Positions 48,985 through 57,103 of a stretch of 64,000 nt of DNA are shown here, in pieces (within the stretch, counting starts at the first letter, position 1; every line of letters starts with the position of its first letter). This DNA is from DASPMP01 sp035248725. GTDB taxonomy: Bacteria; Gemmatimonadota; Gemmatimonadetes; Gemmatimonadales; Gemmatimonadaceae. The position numbers and the translations under genes are program-made. Where the stretch lies: contig DATFHG010000148.1 in the NCBI GenBank assembly GCA_035248725.1, forward strand, positions 9,871 through 73,870, in the 5' to 3' direction. The notes beneath the pieces are model-generated. The model was given only the letters and a program-made list of their open reading frames with translations, was not told the origin of the DNA and made no database searches.

Positions 48985-51440
48985 ACGCGTCGTACGAGTG
49001 GCTGCGCGCCTTCGTCGACATCGACGCGAGTCCGAGCGAGCTGCGCGAGCTCTTCACCGCGCACACTGCCACGGTGGACGAGATCGTCGCGCTCCGAACG
49101 GACCTCGCGCCGATCGTCGTGGCCCGCGTGCTCGAGGCCCACCGCCACCCGGACTCGGATCACCTCTGGGTCACGCAGGTGGACGCTGGTGGAGCACAGC
49201 CGCTCGAGGTCATCTGCGGCGCGCCGAACGTGACCACGGGAGCCTTGTACCCGTTCGCACCGGTTGGTACCACGATGCCGAACGGCATGAAGATCGAGCG
49301 CCGGAAAATCCGCGGCATCAACTCCAATGGCATGTTGTGCTCCGCACGCGAGATCGGACTCGGCGAGGACCATGCCGGGATTCTCGAGCTGCAGGTGAAT
49401 GCGCGGCCGGGCGCGCCGTTCCTGACGGTGATGCCCGTGGGCGATTCGCGCCTGGTGCTCGACGTCGGCGCGAACAGACCGGATCTGCTGTCGCATCTCG
49501 GCCTCGCGCGCGAGCTTTCGGCGATCACCGGCAAACCGTGGCATCTCCCGGCGCTACCGGGGCTCGGAGGCGAAACGCCGAAGCCGGTCCGGGTCGAAGC
49601 CGACGATCGTGCGCCGACGCGCGATGTCGAGGGCAAGGTGCTCGACGACGTGCGCGTGGTAGTCGAGGCCGACACGCGGTGCCGTCGCTACATCGCAGCC
49701 GTGGTCGGTGGCGTAAAGATCGGCGCGAGCCCCGAATGGATGGTGCGCCGTCTGGAGGCGGTCGGGGTGCGGTCGATCAACAACGTCGTGGACGCCACGA
49801 ATTACGTGCTCCACGAGCTGGGGCAGCCCGTACACGCGTTCGACGCGTCGACGCTGCATGGCGGCGTCATGTCCGTGCGGCGGGCGCGGGCCGGCGAAAC
49901 GCTGATGACGCTCGACGGCGTCGTGCGAAAGTTGCCGCCCGAGGCCGTGGTCATCGCGGACCGCCAGGCCCAGGCAGTGGCGGGCGTGATGGGCGGTCGG
50001 GAAAGCGAGGTGAGTGAACGGACCGTCGACCTCTTCATCGAGGTCGCGAGCTTCGATCCAAAGCTGACACGGTCCGCCCGACGCGCCATCGGTCTGAACA
50101 CGGACGCCAGCTACCGCTTCGAACGCGGCGTGGATCCGGAGCTCGGGCCGATGGCGATGGATCGCGTACTCCGCATCATCGTCGCACTGGCCGGCGGCAC
50201 GCCGACGACGCCGCTCGATCTCGTGACGAGCAGGGTGGACCGTCGAATGGTGACCCTGAGGTCAACGCGCGTCACCCAGGTGCTTGGCGCCGGCGTCCCC
50301 ATGCCGACCGCGCGCGGCTATCTCGAGCGCGCTGGCTTCGAGATCACGTCCGCGACGAGCAGCGAGATGAGTGTCCGCGTCCCGACGTGGCGCACCGACG
50401 TCACGACGGAGATCGATCTGGTCGAAGAAGTCGCGCGCTTCCATGGATACGACACGTTTCCGACGGAGATCAGGCCGTTCCGGCCGACCACAACGCGCGA
50501 TGACCCGATGTGGACCAGCGCCGCGCGCGTGCGTGACGCGATGGTCGGTCTCGGCTTCTACGAGGCGCGCCCCATGCCGTTCGTCGCAGGGGCCGACGAG
50601 ACTCACGCGCGTGTGGCGAATCCCCTCGCCGAAAATGAGGCGCATCTGCGCGGCTCACTCCTGGAGACGCTCGCCCGACGCGCCGAGTACAACCTGGCGC
50701 AACGCGTCGGCGACATTCGGCTATTCGAGATCGGCTCGGCGTTCGTGCCGCGCAGCTCCGGCACGCTCGCGGAAGAGTTGCGGCTGGGCGTCGTGCTGAT
50801 GGGTCGCCGTCGGCCCGCCCATTTCACGGAGCCGGATCCGCCCTCCTTCGACGAATGGGACGCGAAGGGAATCGCGACACGCGCGGCGGAAGTCGCACAT
50901 CCAGGCACGGCGGTGCGACTGGCTCCCGCGACGGATGGCGGGGCGATGCTGTGGAATATCGAGTCGAACGGAGCGTCGATCGGCACGGTGTCCCGGCTCA
51001 TGCTCGATGCCCCGATATGGGCGTCGCCCGCCTTCGCGGTCGAACTGCGTCTGGGCGACATCGAGACCGCGCAGCCGGCAGCTCGAGGAACGCACACATA
51101 TAAGGAAGCGGCCAATCCCAGGGCGTCGGTCGCGCGCTATCGCGGCGTACCCACCATGCCTGCCGCCGAGTTCGACCTCGCGCTGCTGGTGCCCGCCGGG
51201 GTGACCGCGGACGAGGTCGAGCGCGTGGTCCGCGGTGCTGCCGGCGACCTCCTGGAGCGCCTTGATCTGTTCGACCAATACACCGGAGAAGGTGTCGAGG
51301 CGAACCATCGTAGCTTGGCCTGGCGATTGACGTTCCGTCATCCGGACCGCACTCTTCGAGACAAGGAAATCGAAGGCAGGCGCGCGAAGATTCTGGGCGC
51401 GCTCGAAGAGGAACTCCATGTCCGTCAAAGAACCGCCTGA
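48981..51440 (+). CDS. pheT: Phenylalanyl-tRNA synthetase beta subunit
   Basis: An 819-residue beta subunit. It has an N-terminal tRNA-binding domain (residues about 40-160: NGMKIERRKIRGINSNGMLCS), B3/B4 editing domain (GGRESEVSE, DASYRFERGVDPE), B5, the catalytic-like core and the C-terminal anticodon-binding B8 fold (YPPxxRDLxxxV replaced by YRGVPTMPAAEFDLALLVP). The heterotetramer with PheS charges tRNA-Phe. The start overlaps the pheS stop and the end overlaps the small coiled-coil gene by 23 bases. Confidence 0.96.
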   Translation: MNASYEWLRAFVDIDASPSELRELFTAHTATVDEIVALRTDLAPIVVARVLEAHRHPDSDHLWVTQVDAGGAQPLEVICGAPNVTTGALYPFAPVGTTMPNGMKIERRKIRGINSNGMLCSAREIGLGEDHAGILELQVNARPGAPFLTVMPVGDSRLVLDVGANRPDLLSHLGLARELSAITGKPWHLPALPGLGGETPKPVRVEADDRAPTRDVEGKVLDDVRVVVEADTRCRRYIAAVVGGVKIGASPEWMVRRLEAVGVRSINNVVDATNYVLHELGQPVHAFDASTLHGGVMSVRRARAGETLMTLDGVVRKLPPEAVVIADRQAQAVAGVMGGRESEVSERTVDLFIEVASFDPKLTRSARRAIGLNTDASYRFERGVDPELGPMAMDRVLRIIVALAGGTPTTPLDLVTSRVDRRMVTLRSTRVTQVLGAGVPMPTARGYLERAGFEITSATSSEMSVRVPTWRTDVTTEIDLVEEVARFHGYDTFPTEIRPFRPTTTRDDPMWTSAARVRDAMVGLGFYEARPMPFVAGADETHARVANPLAENEAHLRGSLLETLARRAEYNLAQRVGDIRLFEIGSAFVPRSSGTLAEELRLGVVLMGRRRPAHFTEPDPPSFDEWDAKGIATRAAEVAHPGTAVRLAPATDGGAMLWNIESNGASIGTVSRLMLDAPIWASPAFAVELRLGDIETAQPAARGTHTYKEAANPRASVARYRGVPTMPAAEFDLALLVPAGVTADEVERVVRGAAGDLLERLDLFDQYTGEGVEANHRSLAWRLTFRHPDRTLRDKEIEGRRAKILGALEEELHVRQRTA

Positions 51441-51735
51441 GCTGAAAGCTTTCCGAGAGCTGGAAGTCCTGGTCCGTCATCTGGGCGACGAGCTGGCCAC
51501 CTTCCGCCGGCGCGCGCTGGCGGCGGAAACGCAGCTCAAGGATGTCGAGGCGGGGCAGGTGCCATCGCGGTCGCGAGCATCAGCCGGCGACCACCACGAG
51601 CTCGAGGACGAGAATCGGGCGCTACGCGGCCGCGTCGAGCGCGCTGAGGAGCGCATCAGGCAGCTCATGGACCGTGTGCGCTTCCTGCGCCAACAGATGC
51701 AGCTCACGACGTCTTCAGCCACGCGCTCCGGATGA
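51418..51735 (+). CDS. Small coiled-coil protein before zapA (ZapB-like candidate)
   Basis: A 105-residue, strongly charged protein. Two predicted coiled-coil stretches (residues about 8-45 and 60-95) flank a Ser/Arg-rich linker. It has no membrane segment. It overlaps pheT by 23 bases and zapA by four (ATGA). A short coiled coil made together with ZapA is suggestive of ZapB, which bridges ZapA/FtsZ to the chromosome, but sequence alone does not show homology. Confidence 0.7.
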   Translation: MSVKEPPELKAFRELEVLVRHLGDELATFRRRALAAETQLKDVEAGQVPSRSRASAGDHHELEDENRALRGRVERAEERIRQLMDRVRFLRQQMQLTTSSATRSG

Positions 51736-52073
51736 AAAAGAATCTCGTTCGCGTCACGATCATGGATGAGGAGTACGCCATCCGGAGCGACGCCTCGCCC
51801 GAGCACACAAAAGCGGTCGCGGCATATCTGGAGGATGCGATCCGGCGCGTACTCGACACCGGTTCGGTGGTCGAGACCAGTCGCGCAACCATCCTGGCCG
51901 CGCTCCAGATCACCGGGGAGTTGTTCGAGGCGCGCGACTCCCAGGACGGTGCGGACAGCGGGTCCGATGGACGCGTCGCGGCGACCTCGGACATCGCTCG
52001 GCGACTGCGGGATTTGAGCGCCGAAGTGCGGCATATGCTGCCGCCAGCCAAGCGCGGCGAGCCGGCCGCGTAG
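51732..52073 (+). CDS. zapA: Cell division protein ZapA
   Basis: A 113-residue protein with the ZapA pattern: a short beta-hairpin start (NLVRVTIMDEEYAIRSDASPEHTKAVAAYL) and a helical coiled-coil tail (TILAALQITGELFEARD). ZapA cross-links FtsZ filaments at midcell. It follows pheT as in many genomes, and the space after it holds the 6S-like candidate RNA, again a common arrangement (zapA-ssrS). Confidence 0.88.
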   Translation: MKKNLVRVTIMDEEYAIRSDASPEHTKAVAAYLEDAIRRVLDTGSVVETSRATILAALQITGELFEARDSQDGADSGSDGRVAATSDIARRLRDLSAEVRHMLPPAKRGEPAA

Positions 52074-52095
52074 TACGGATCACCCGGCCGATTCG

Positions 52096-52124
52096 TTGCC
52101 TTTTCGGGAACCTCGCCGTAACCT
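52096..52124 (+). promoter_or_regulatory. Promoter in the zapA-rny gap
   Basis: TTGCCT (52096-52101), a 17-base spacer and TAACCT (52119-52124). Transcription should start near 52131, the 5' end used for the RNA candidate. Confidence 0.6.
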
Positions 52125-52130
52125 TACGCA

Positions 52131-52280
52131 ACACGATTAGCCAGGCGGGTCCGTAGTGGAGCGCGCTTGTGGCACCCTCCCGTCCCACACCCTTCGCCGG
52201 TGTGGGCCCGGATGCGGCAGCCGCGCGAGCCACGCGGATTGCGAGCAGTTCTACCCGTCTCTGCGGTTCCGGCCGCAGTG
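52131..52280 (+). ncRNA. ssrS: Structured RNA candidate, possibly 6S RNA
   Basis: The gap between zapA and rny (about 220 bases) has its own promoter and no ORF. It folds into one long irregular hairpin: closing stem GGCGGGT (52144-52150) with ACCCGTC (52253-52259), a large two-sided bubble, an inner stem GTGGC (52169-52173) with GCCAC (52229-52233), and an apical stem CCCACACC/GGTGTGGG (52184-52206). A stem-bubble-stem of this size downstream of zapA is the typical 6S form and location. A hairpin CTGCGG/CCGCAG (52261-52278) ends it. No U-tract follows. The region could instead be a long rny leader. Confidence 0.45.
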
Positions 52281-52294
52281 GAGCATAGATCCAT

Positions 52295-53878
52295 ATGAAC
52301 TCGACCGCGCTGCTGGCCGCGCTAGGCATTTTGGTACTCGCCTCGCCGGCTTTTTTCATTTTTGGTAGGCGGCTGGGCGTCACCTCGGAACGTCGTCGTC
52401 AGCAAGCCGCGAAGGCCGGCGCCGAGGAAACCGCGAAGCGGATTGTCACGGACGCCGAACGTGAAGCCGAGACCGTCCGCAAGAGCGCGGTCGTCGCGGG
52501 CAAGGAGGAGCTGATCAAGCTGCGCGAGTCCTTCGAGTCCGAGGTGCGCGGCCGTCGCGGCGAAGTGGAGCGGGAGGAGAAGCGGCTCGTCGAACGCGAA
52601 GGGACGCTGGACCGGAAGTTCGACGTGCTCGATCAGCGCGACAAGGATCTCAGCCGTCGCGCCAGCGAGTTCGGGCGACGCGAGAAACAGGTGATCGAGC
52701 GCGAAGAGGAGTTGAAGAAGCTCATCGCCGACGAGCGGCAGCGGCTCGAGCAGATGGCGGGCATGTCCGCGCAGGACGCGAAGGCAGAGCTGATCCGGCG
52801 ACTGGAGGAAGAGGCGCATGCGGACGCGGCCAACAAGCTGCGCGAGATCCGCGAGCGGGCGCGACGCGACGCCGAGCGCGAGGCGAAGAAGATCGTCGCG
52901 CTCGCGATCCAGCGCATCGCCGCCGAACACACGGCGGAGTCCACCGTCTCGGCGGTCTCGCTCCCCAGCGACGAAATGAAAGGCCGCATCATCGGCCGCG
53001 AGGGGCGCAACATCCGCGCGTTCGAGCTCTCGACCGGCGTCGACGTGATCATCGACGATACGCCGGACACCGTCGTCGTCTCGTGCTTCGACCCGATTCG
53101 GCGCGAGGTCGCTCGTCTCGCGTTGGAGAAGCTCGTCTCGGACGGACGCATCCATCCCGGCCGGATCGAGGAGGTGGTGAACAAGTCGCGCCGCGAGATC
53201 GACCAGCAGATCATCGAGCTCGGCGAGCAGTCCGCGTACGAAGTCGGCGTCCACGGCCTGCATCCCGAGATCATCAAGCTGATCGGACGCATGCATTGGC
53301 GCACGAGCTACGGCCAGAACATCCTGCAACACTCGAAGGAAGTCGCGTGGCTTGCCGGCATCATGGCCACGGAGCTCGGCCTGGACGCGGCGATGGCCAA
53401 GCGGGGCGCGCTGCTGCACGACGTGGGCAAGGTGCTCACGCACGAGCACGAGGGCACACACGTGCAGCTCGGCGTCGAAGTCGCGACCAAGTACGGCGAG
53501 AATCCGATGGTCGTGAATTGCATCGCCGCGCACCACGATGACGTTCCGCACGAAAGCGAAGTGTCGGTGCTGGTGCAGGCAGCCGACGCCATCAGCGGGT
53601 CACGACCGGGCGCCCGGCGCGAAGCGTTCGAGACCTACGTGAAGCGGCTCGAAGGGCTGGAGAAAATCGCGTCGAGCTACAAAGGGGTCGAGAAGGTGTT
53701 CGCGATCCAGGCGGGGCGCGAGGTGCGCGTGATCGTGACGCCGGATCACATCGACGACGCGCGCATGGGCACGCTCACGGAGGAGATCGCGCGCCGCATC
53801 GAGGCGGAACTGCAATATCCGGGACAGATCAAGGTCGTCGCGATCCGCGAGACGCGGGCGGTGGATTTTGCGCGCTGA
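52295..53878 (+). CDS. rny: Ribonuclease Y
   Basis: A 527-residue membrane-bound endoribonuclease initiating mRNA decay. It has an N-terminal membrane helix (residues 5-24), a long coiled coil (about 30-200), a KH domain (GRIIGREGRNIRAFE) and an HD domain with HDVGK and the second His-Asp (AAHHDD). ATG 52295 is the only sensible start. folD begins inside its 3' end. Confidence 0.96.
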   Translation: MNSTALLAALGILVLASPAFFIFGRRLGVTSERRRQQAAKAGAEETAKRIVTDAEREAETVRKSAVVAGKEELIKLRESFESEVRGRRGEVEREEKRLVEREGTLDRKFDVLDQRDKDLSRRASEFGRREKQVIEREEELKKLIADERQRLEQMAGMSAQDAKAELIRRLEEEAHADAANKLREIRERARRDAEREAKKIVALAIQRIAAEHTAESTVSAVSLPSDEMKGRIIGREGRNIRAFELSTGVDVIIDDTPDTVVVSCFDPIRREVARLALEKLVSDGRIHPGRIEEVVNKSRREIDQQIIELGEQSAYEVGVHGLHPEIIKLIGRMHWRTSYGQNILQHSKEVAWLAGIMATELGLDAAMAKRGALLHDVGKVLTHEHEGTHVQLGVEVATKYGENPMVVNCIAAHHDDVPHESEVSVLVQAADAISGSRPGARREAFETYVKRLEGLEKIASSYKGVEKVFAIQAGREVRVIVTPDHIDDARMGTLTEEIARRIEAELQYPGQIKVVAIRETRAVDFAR

Positions 53879-54770
53879 GGTCACGGCGACCGTCATCGAC
53901 GGCAAGGAGGTCGCGCGGCGGGTGCGCGATCGCGTCGCCGAAGAAGTGAAAGTCCTCAAGGCCCGCGGTGTCACGCCCGGACTCACCGTCGTGCTCGTGG
54001 GGGACGATCCGGCCAGCACTGTCTATGTCGCGTCGAAGGGAAAGGCATGCGCCGACGCGGGCATGAAAGGCGATACGATTCGATTGCCCGCGAGCACCGC
54101 GCAGCCCGAGCTGCTGCGGATCGTGGACAGGCTGAATCGGGACGCGTCGGTGCACGGAATCCTGGTGCAGATGCCGCTGCCGAAGCAGATCGACGCCGAA
54201 GCGGTCGTGCGCGCCATCGACCCCGCGAAGGACGTCGATGGCTTTCATCCGGTGAACGTCGGCCGGCTGTTCATCGGCGACGCGGATGCGTTCGCGCCCT
54301 GCACACCGGCCGGCGTCATGGTGCTGCTGCGCGAATACGGGATTCCCACTGCCGGCGCGAATGTGGTCATCATCGGCCGCAGCATGATCGTCGGCAAGCC
54401 GATGGCGGCGCTGCTCGTACAGCCCGGCGTCGACGCCACCGTCACGATCTGCCACAGCCGGACGCGCGATCTGGCCGATCACACGCGGCGCGCCGACATC
54501 CTCATCGCCGCCGTCGGGCGGCCGGAGATGGTGACCGGCGACATGATCAAGCCGGGTGGCGCGGTGATCGACGTGGGCATCAATCGCGTGGACGATCCGA
54601 CAAGCGCAAAGGGATATCGTCTGGTGGGGGACGTGCACTTCGATTCCGCGAGACACGTCGCGTCGCACATCACCCCCGTGCCCGGCGGTGTCGGCGCGAT
54701 GACGATCGCGATGCTGATGGACAACACCCTCAAGGCCGCGACGCGCATCGCCGGCATTCGGGCGTCGTGA
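53868..54770 (+). CDS. folD: Bifunctional methylenetetrahydrofolate dehydrogenase/cyclohydrolase FolD
   Basis: A 300-residue enzyme making 10-formyl-THF. The family signatures are present: VGDDPASTVYVASKGKAC with the catalytic Lys, LVQMPLPKQID, AKDVDGFHPVN, GRSMIVGKPMA and PVPGGVGAMTIAMLM. It starts at a TTG overlapping the rny stop by 11 bases, giving LRAEVTATVIDGKEVA, the normal N-terminus. It ends in GTGA with xseA. Confidence 0.94.
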   Translation: MRAEVTATVIDGKEVARRVRDRVAEEVKVLKARGVTPGLTVVLVGDDPASTVYVASKGKACADAGMKGDTIRLPASTAQPELLRIVDRLNRDASVHGILVQMPLPKQIDAEAVVRAIDPAKDVDGFHPVNVGRLFIGDADAFAPCTPAGVMVLLREYGIPTAGANVVIIGRSMIVGKPMAALLVQPGVDATVTICHSRTRDLADHTRRADILIAAVGRPEMVTGDMIKPGGAVIDVGINRVDDPTSAKGYRLVGDVHFDSARHVASHITPVPGGVGAMTIAMLMDNTLKAATRIAGIRAS

Positions 54771-55990
54771 GCCCCCCACCGTCGTCGTATCAGCACGGCC
54801 TGGACTTCGAGCCGACGCCGGACGCCGTTCCGGGCGCCGATCCCACATCCGCGATCGGGGTCTCGGCGCTGACGAACCTCGCGCGCGACGTTCTCGAGGG
54901 CGCGTTCCATCCGCTCTGGGTACGTGGGGAGGTGACGGGCTTCAAGGCGCACCGCAACGGTCACTGGTATTTCACGTTGCGCGACCGGATGGCGCAGATC
55001 CGAAGCGTCGTCTGGTCGAAGGACACCCGCGGCATTCCCGCACCGCCGGACGAGGGGATGCAGATCGCCGCGTTCGGCAACCTCAGCGTATATCCGCAGA
55101 AGGGCGAGATGCAATTCGTCGTGCGGCGGATGGAGGCCGAGGGCGACGGACTGTGGCGCAAGCGGCTGGAGATGACGCGCCTCAAGCTCGAGAAGGAAGG
55201 GCTGCTCGATCCCGCGCGCAAACGACGACTGCCGCGCTACCCGCGCCGCGTCGCCGTCGTCACCAGCCCGGACGGCGCCGCCTTGCGCGACATCGTCGCG
55301 GTGATGCGCCGCCGCGCGCGTGGCGTGCAGATCATCGTCGTTCCCGCCGCCGTGCAGGGTGACAGCGCGGTAAAGGACCTCTGCGCGGCCATCGAGCGCG
55401 TGGGCCGGTGGGGCGCGGCGGACGTCGTGATCGTCGGCCGCGGCGGCGGGTCGCGCGAGGATCTTCAGGCTTTCAATGACGAGCGCGTGGCGCGCGCCAT
55501 CGCGAAATGTCCGACGCCGGTGATCTCTGCCGTCGGCCACGAGGTGGACGTCACCATCTGCGACCTGGTCGCGGACGTGCGCGCCGCGACGCCCTCCGCG
55601 GCGGCGGAGACGGTGGTGCGCGACGAGGCGGAGCTGGCGAGCGAGCTTCGGAACGTGGGCCGGCGCCTCAGCCGCGCCTTGCGCAAGCGTGTCGACGGCG
55701 CCAAGGCGGAACTCCAGTGGACGGCATCCGCTCTGCAGGCACGTGTCACGCGTCTGGCCGAGCGCCGCCGCGCGCGCGTCGCACACCTCGGCGCCCGACT
55801 ACACGCGCTCAGCCCTCTCGCTACACTCGACCGCGGCTACGCATTAGCCCGCGGCGAGGACGGACGCCCACTGACGCACGTCGCGGCGTTCGACACGGAC
55901 ATGGCATTCGACCTCGTGTTGCGCGATGGCCGCGTCGCGGCGCGCGTGACCGAGGTGAAAGAAGCAGATCCCTCGCGGCGCTCGGGATGA
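54767..55990 (+). CDS. xseA: Exodeoxyribonuclease VII large subunit
   Basis: A 407-residue subunit with an N-terminal OB fold (FKAHRNGHWYFTLRD) and the catalytic region (TSPDGAALRDI, RGGGSREDLQAFNDE, SAVGHEVDVTICDLVAD), then a coiled coil and a short C-terminal barrel (LDRGYALAR). GTG 54767 overlaps the folD stop; the much longer frame to 54047 is a read-through of folD in another phase and is rejected. xseB follows four bases later. Confidence 0.94.
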   Translation: MSPPPSSYQHGLDFEPTPDAVPGADPTSAIGVSALTNLARDVLEGAFHPLWVRGEVTGFKAHRNGHWYFTLRDRMAQIRSVVWSKDTRGIPAPPDEGMQIAAFGNLSVYPQKGEMQFVVRRMEAEGDGLWRKRLEMTRLKLEKEGLLDPARKRRLPRYPRRVAVVTSPDGAALRDIVAVMRRRARGVQIIVVPAAVQGDSAVKDLCAAIERVGRWGAADVVIVGRGGGSREDLQAFNDERVARAIAKCPTPVISAVGHEVDVTICDLVADVRAATPSAAAETVVRDEAELASELRNVGRRLSRALRKRVDGAKAELQWTASALQARVTRLAERRRARVAHLGARLHALSPLATLDRGYALARGEDGRPLTHVAAFDTDMAFDLVLRDGRVAARVTEVKEADPSRRSG

Positions 55991-55994
55991 CCGC

Positions 55995-56207
55995 ATGAGC
56001 TTCGAACAGCGCCTCAAGCGCCTGGAAGAGATCGTGAGCGAGCTCGAGTCCGATCAGATCGAGCTCGAACGGGCGCTGGCGCTGTTCGAGGAGGGCGTCG
56101 CGTGTCTGCGCACCGCGACGGAAGAACTGGGCAAGGTGGAGGCGCGCGTGCAGCGCCTCGTCGAGCGGGCCGACGGCACATTCGATGTGACCGACGTCCG
56201 TGAGTGA
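55995..56207 (+). CDS. xseB: Exodeoxyribonuclease VII small subunit
   Basis: A 70-residue helical hairpin protein of the XseB family (FEQRLKRLEEIVSELESDQ, LERALALFEEGVACLR). The small subunits wrap the large one. The stop overlaps the GTG start of the prenyltransferase gene by eight bases. Confidence 0.95.
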   Translation: MSFEQRLKRLEEIVSELESDQIELERALALFEEGVACLRTATEELGKVEARVQRLVERADGTFDVTDVRE

Positions 56208-57090
56208 CGTTGACGACGCGCTGCAGCGATGGCGCGCGTCCATCGACGCAGAGCTTGCCGGAGTCGCGGAACGTGCAGGCGCGCTGCCGTCCCGTCTGCG
56301 CGACGCGGTGCACTATGGCCTGACCGGAGAAGGAAAGCGGCTGCGCGGGCTGCTGCTGTTCTCCGCGTACCACGCGATGAACGGCGACGGAGATGCGGCT
56401 GCACTCGCCGCCGCCGTCGAAGTCGTGCACGCGTACTCGCTCGTCCACGACGACCTCCCCTGCATGGATAACGACAGCATGCGCCGGGGACGCCCCACCA
56501 CGCATCGCGCGTTCGATGTCGCGACGGCCACCGTTGCCGGCGTCGCCATGGTACCGCTCGCGGTCAGCCAGGTGATTCGCGGCGCGCGCCGCATGCGTCT
56601 CGACGAGGAGCCGACACGGCGGCTCGTGCGTACGCTCATGCGGGCGTCGGGCGCGGAAGGCATGGTTGGCGGTCAGCTCAAGGATCTCGACGGCGAGGGA
56701 CGCAACCTCGGCATCACCGACCTCGAAGGCGTTCACGCGGCGAAGACCGGGGCCCTGATCGCCGCGGCGCTCACGATGGGCGGGATCGCCGCGCGCGGCG
56801 GAGCCGACCAGATCGACGCACTGGATCAGGCCGGTCACGCTCTCGGACTGGCGTTCCAGATCGCCGACGACGTGCTGGACGCCACGGCGTCGTCGGAGGC
56901 GCTGGGCAAGACTGCCGGACATGACGCCGCGATGGCCAAGAGCACGTACGCATCGGTACTTGGGGTCGCGCCGGCACGCGCGCGGCGCGATGAGCTGGTC
57001 GCGCGCGCGCAAGCCATTCTCGACCGCGCCGGCCTGGCATCGGAGCCTCTGGGACAGCTCGCTCATTTCGTGGCCGCGCGTCGGTCATAG
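56200..57090 (+). CDS. ispA: Polyprenyl synthetase (farnesyl/geranylgeranyl diphosphate synthase type)
   Basis: A 296-residue trans-prenyltransferase. The first Asp-rich motif is HDDLPCMDNDSMRRGRPT and the second is FQIADDVLD. KRLRG at the front and the KTGAL segment bind the substrate. The two extra residues between the first Asps (DDLPCMD) are the usual bacterial FPP-synthase form. Order xseB-ispA-dxs is the classic isoprenoid neighbourhood. GTG 56200 overlaps xseB. Confidence 0.93.
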   Translation: MSDVDDALQRWRASIDAELAGVAERAGALPSRLRDAVHYGLTGEGKRLRGLLLFSAYHAMNGDGDAAALAAAVEVVHAYSLVHDDLPCMDNDSMRRGRPTTHRAFDVATATVAGVAMVPLAVSQVIRGARRMRLDEEPTRRLVRTLMRASGAEGMVGGQLKDLDGEGRNLGITDLEGVHAAKTGALIAAALTMGGIAARGGADQIDALDQAGHALGLAFQIADDVLDATASSEALGKTAGHDAAMAKSTYASVLGVAPARARRDELVARAQAILDRAGLASEPLGQLAHFVAARRS

Positions 57091-57103
57091 TTTACAGGAC
57101 GGT

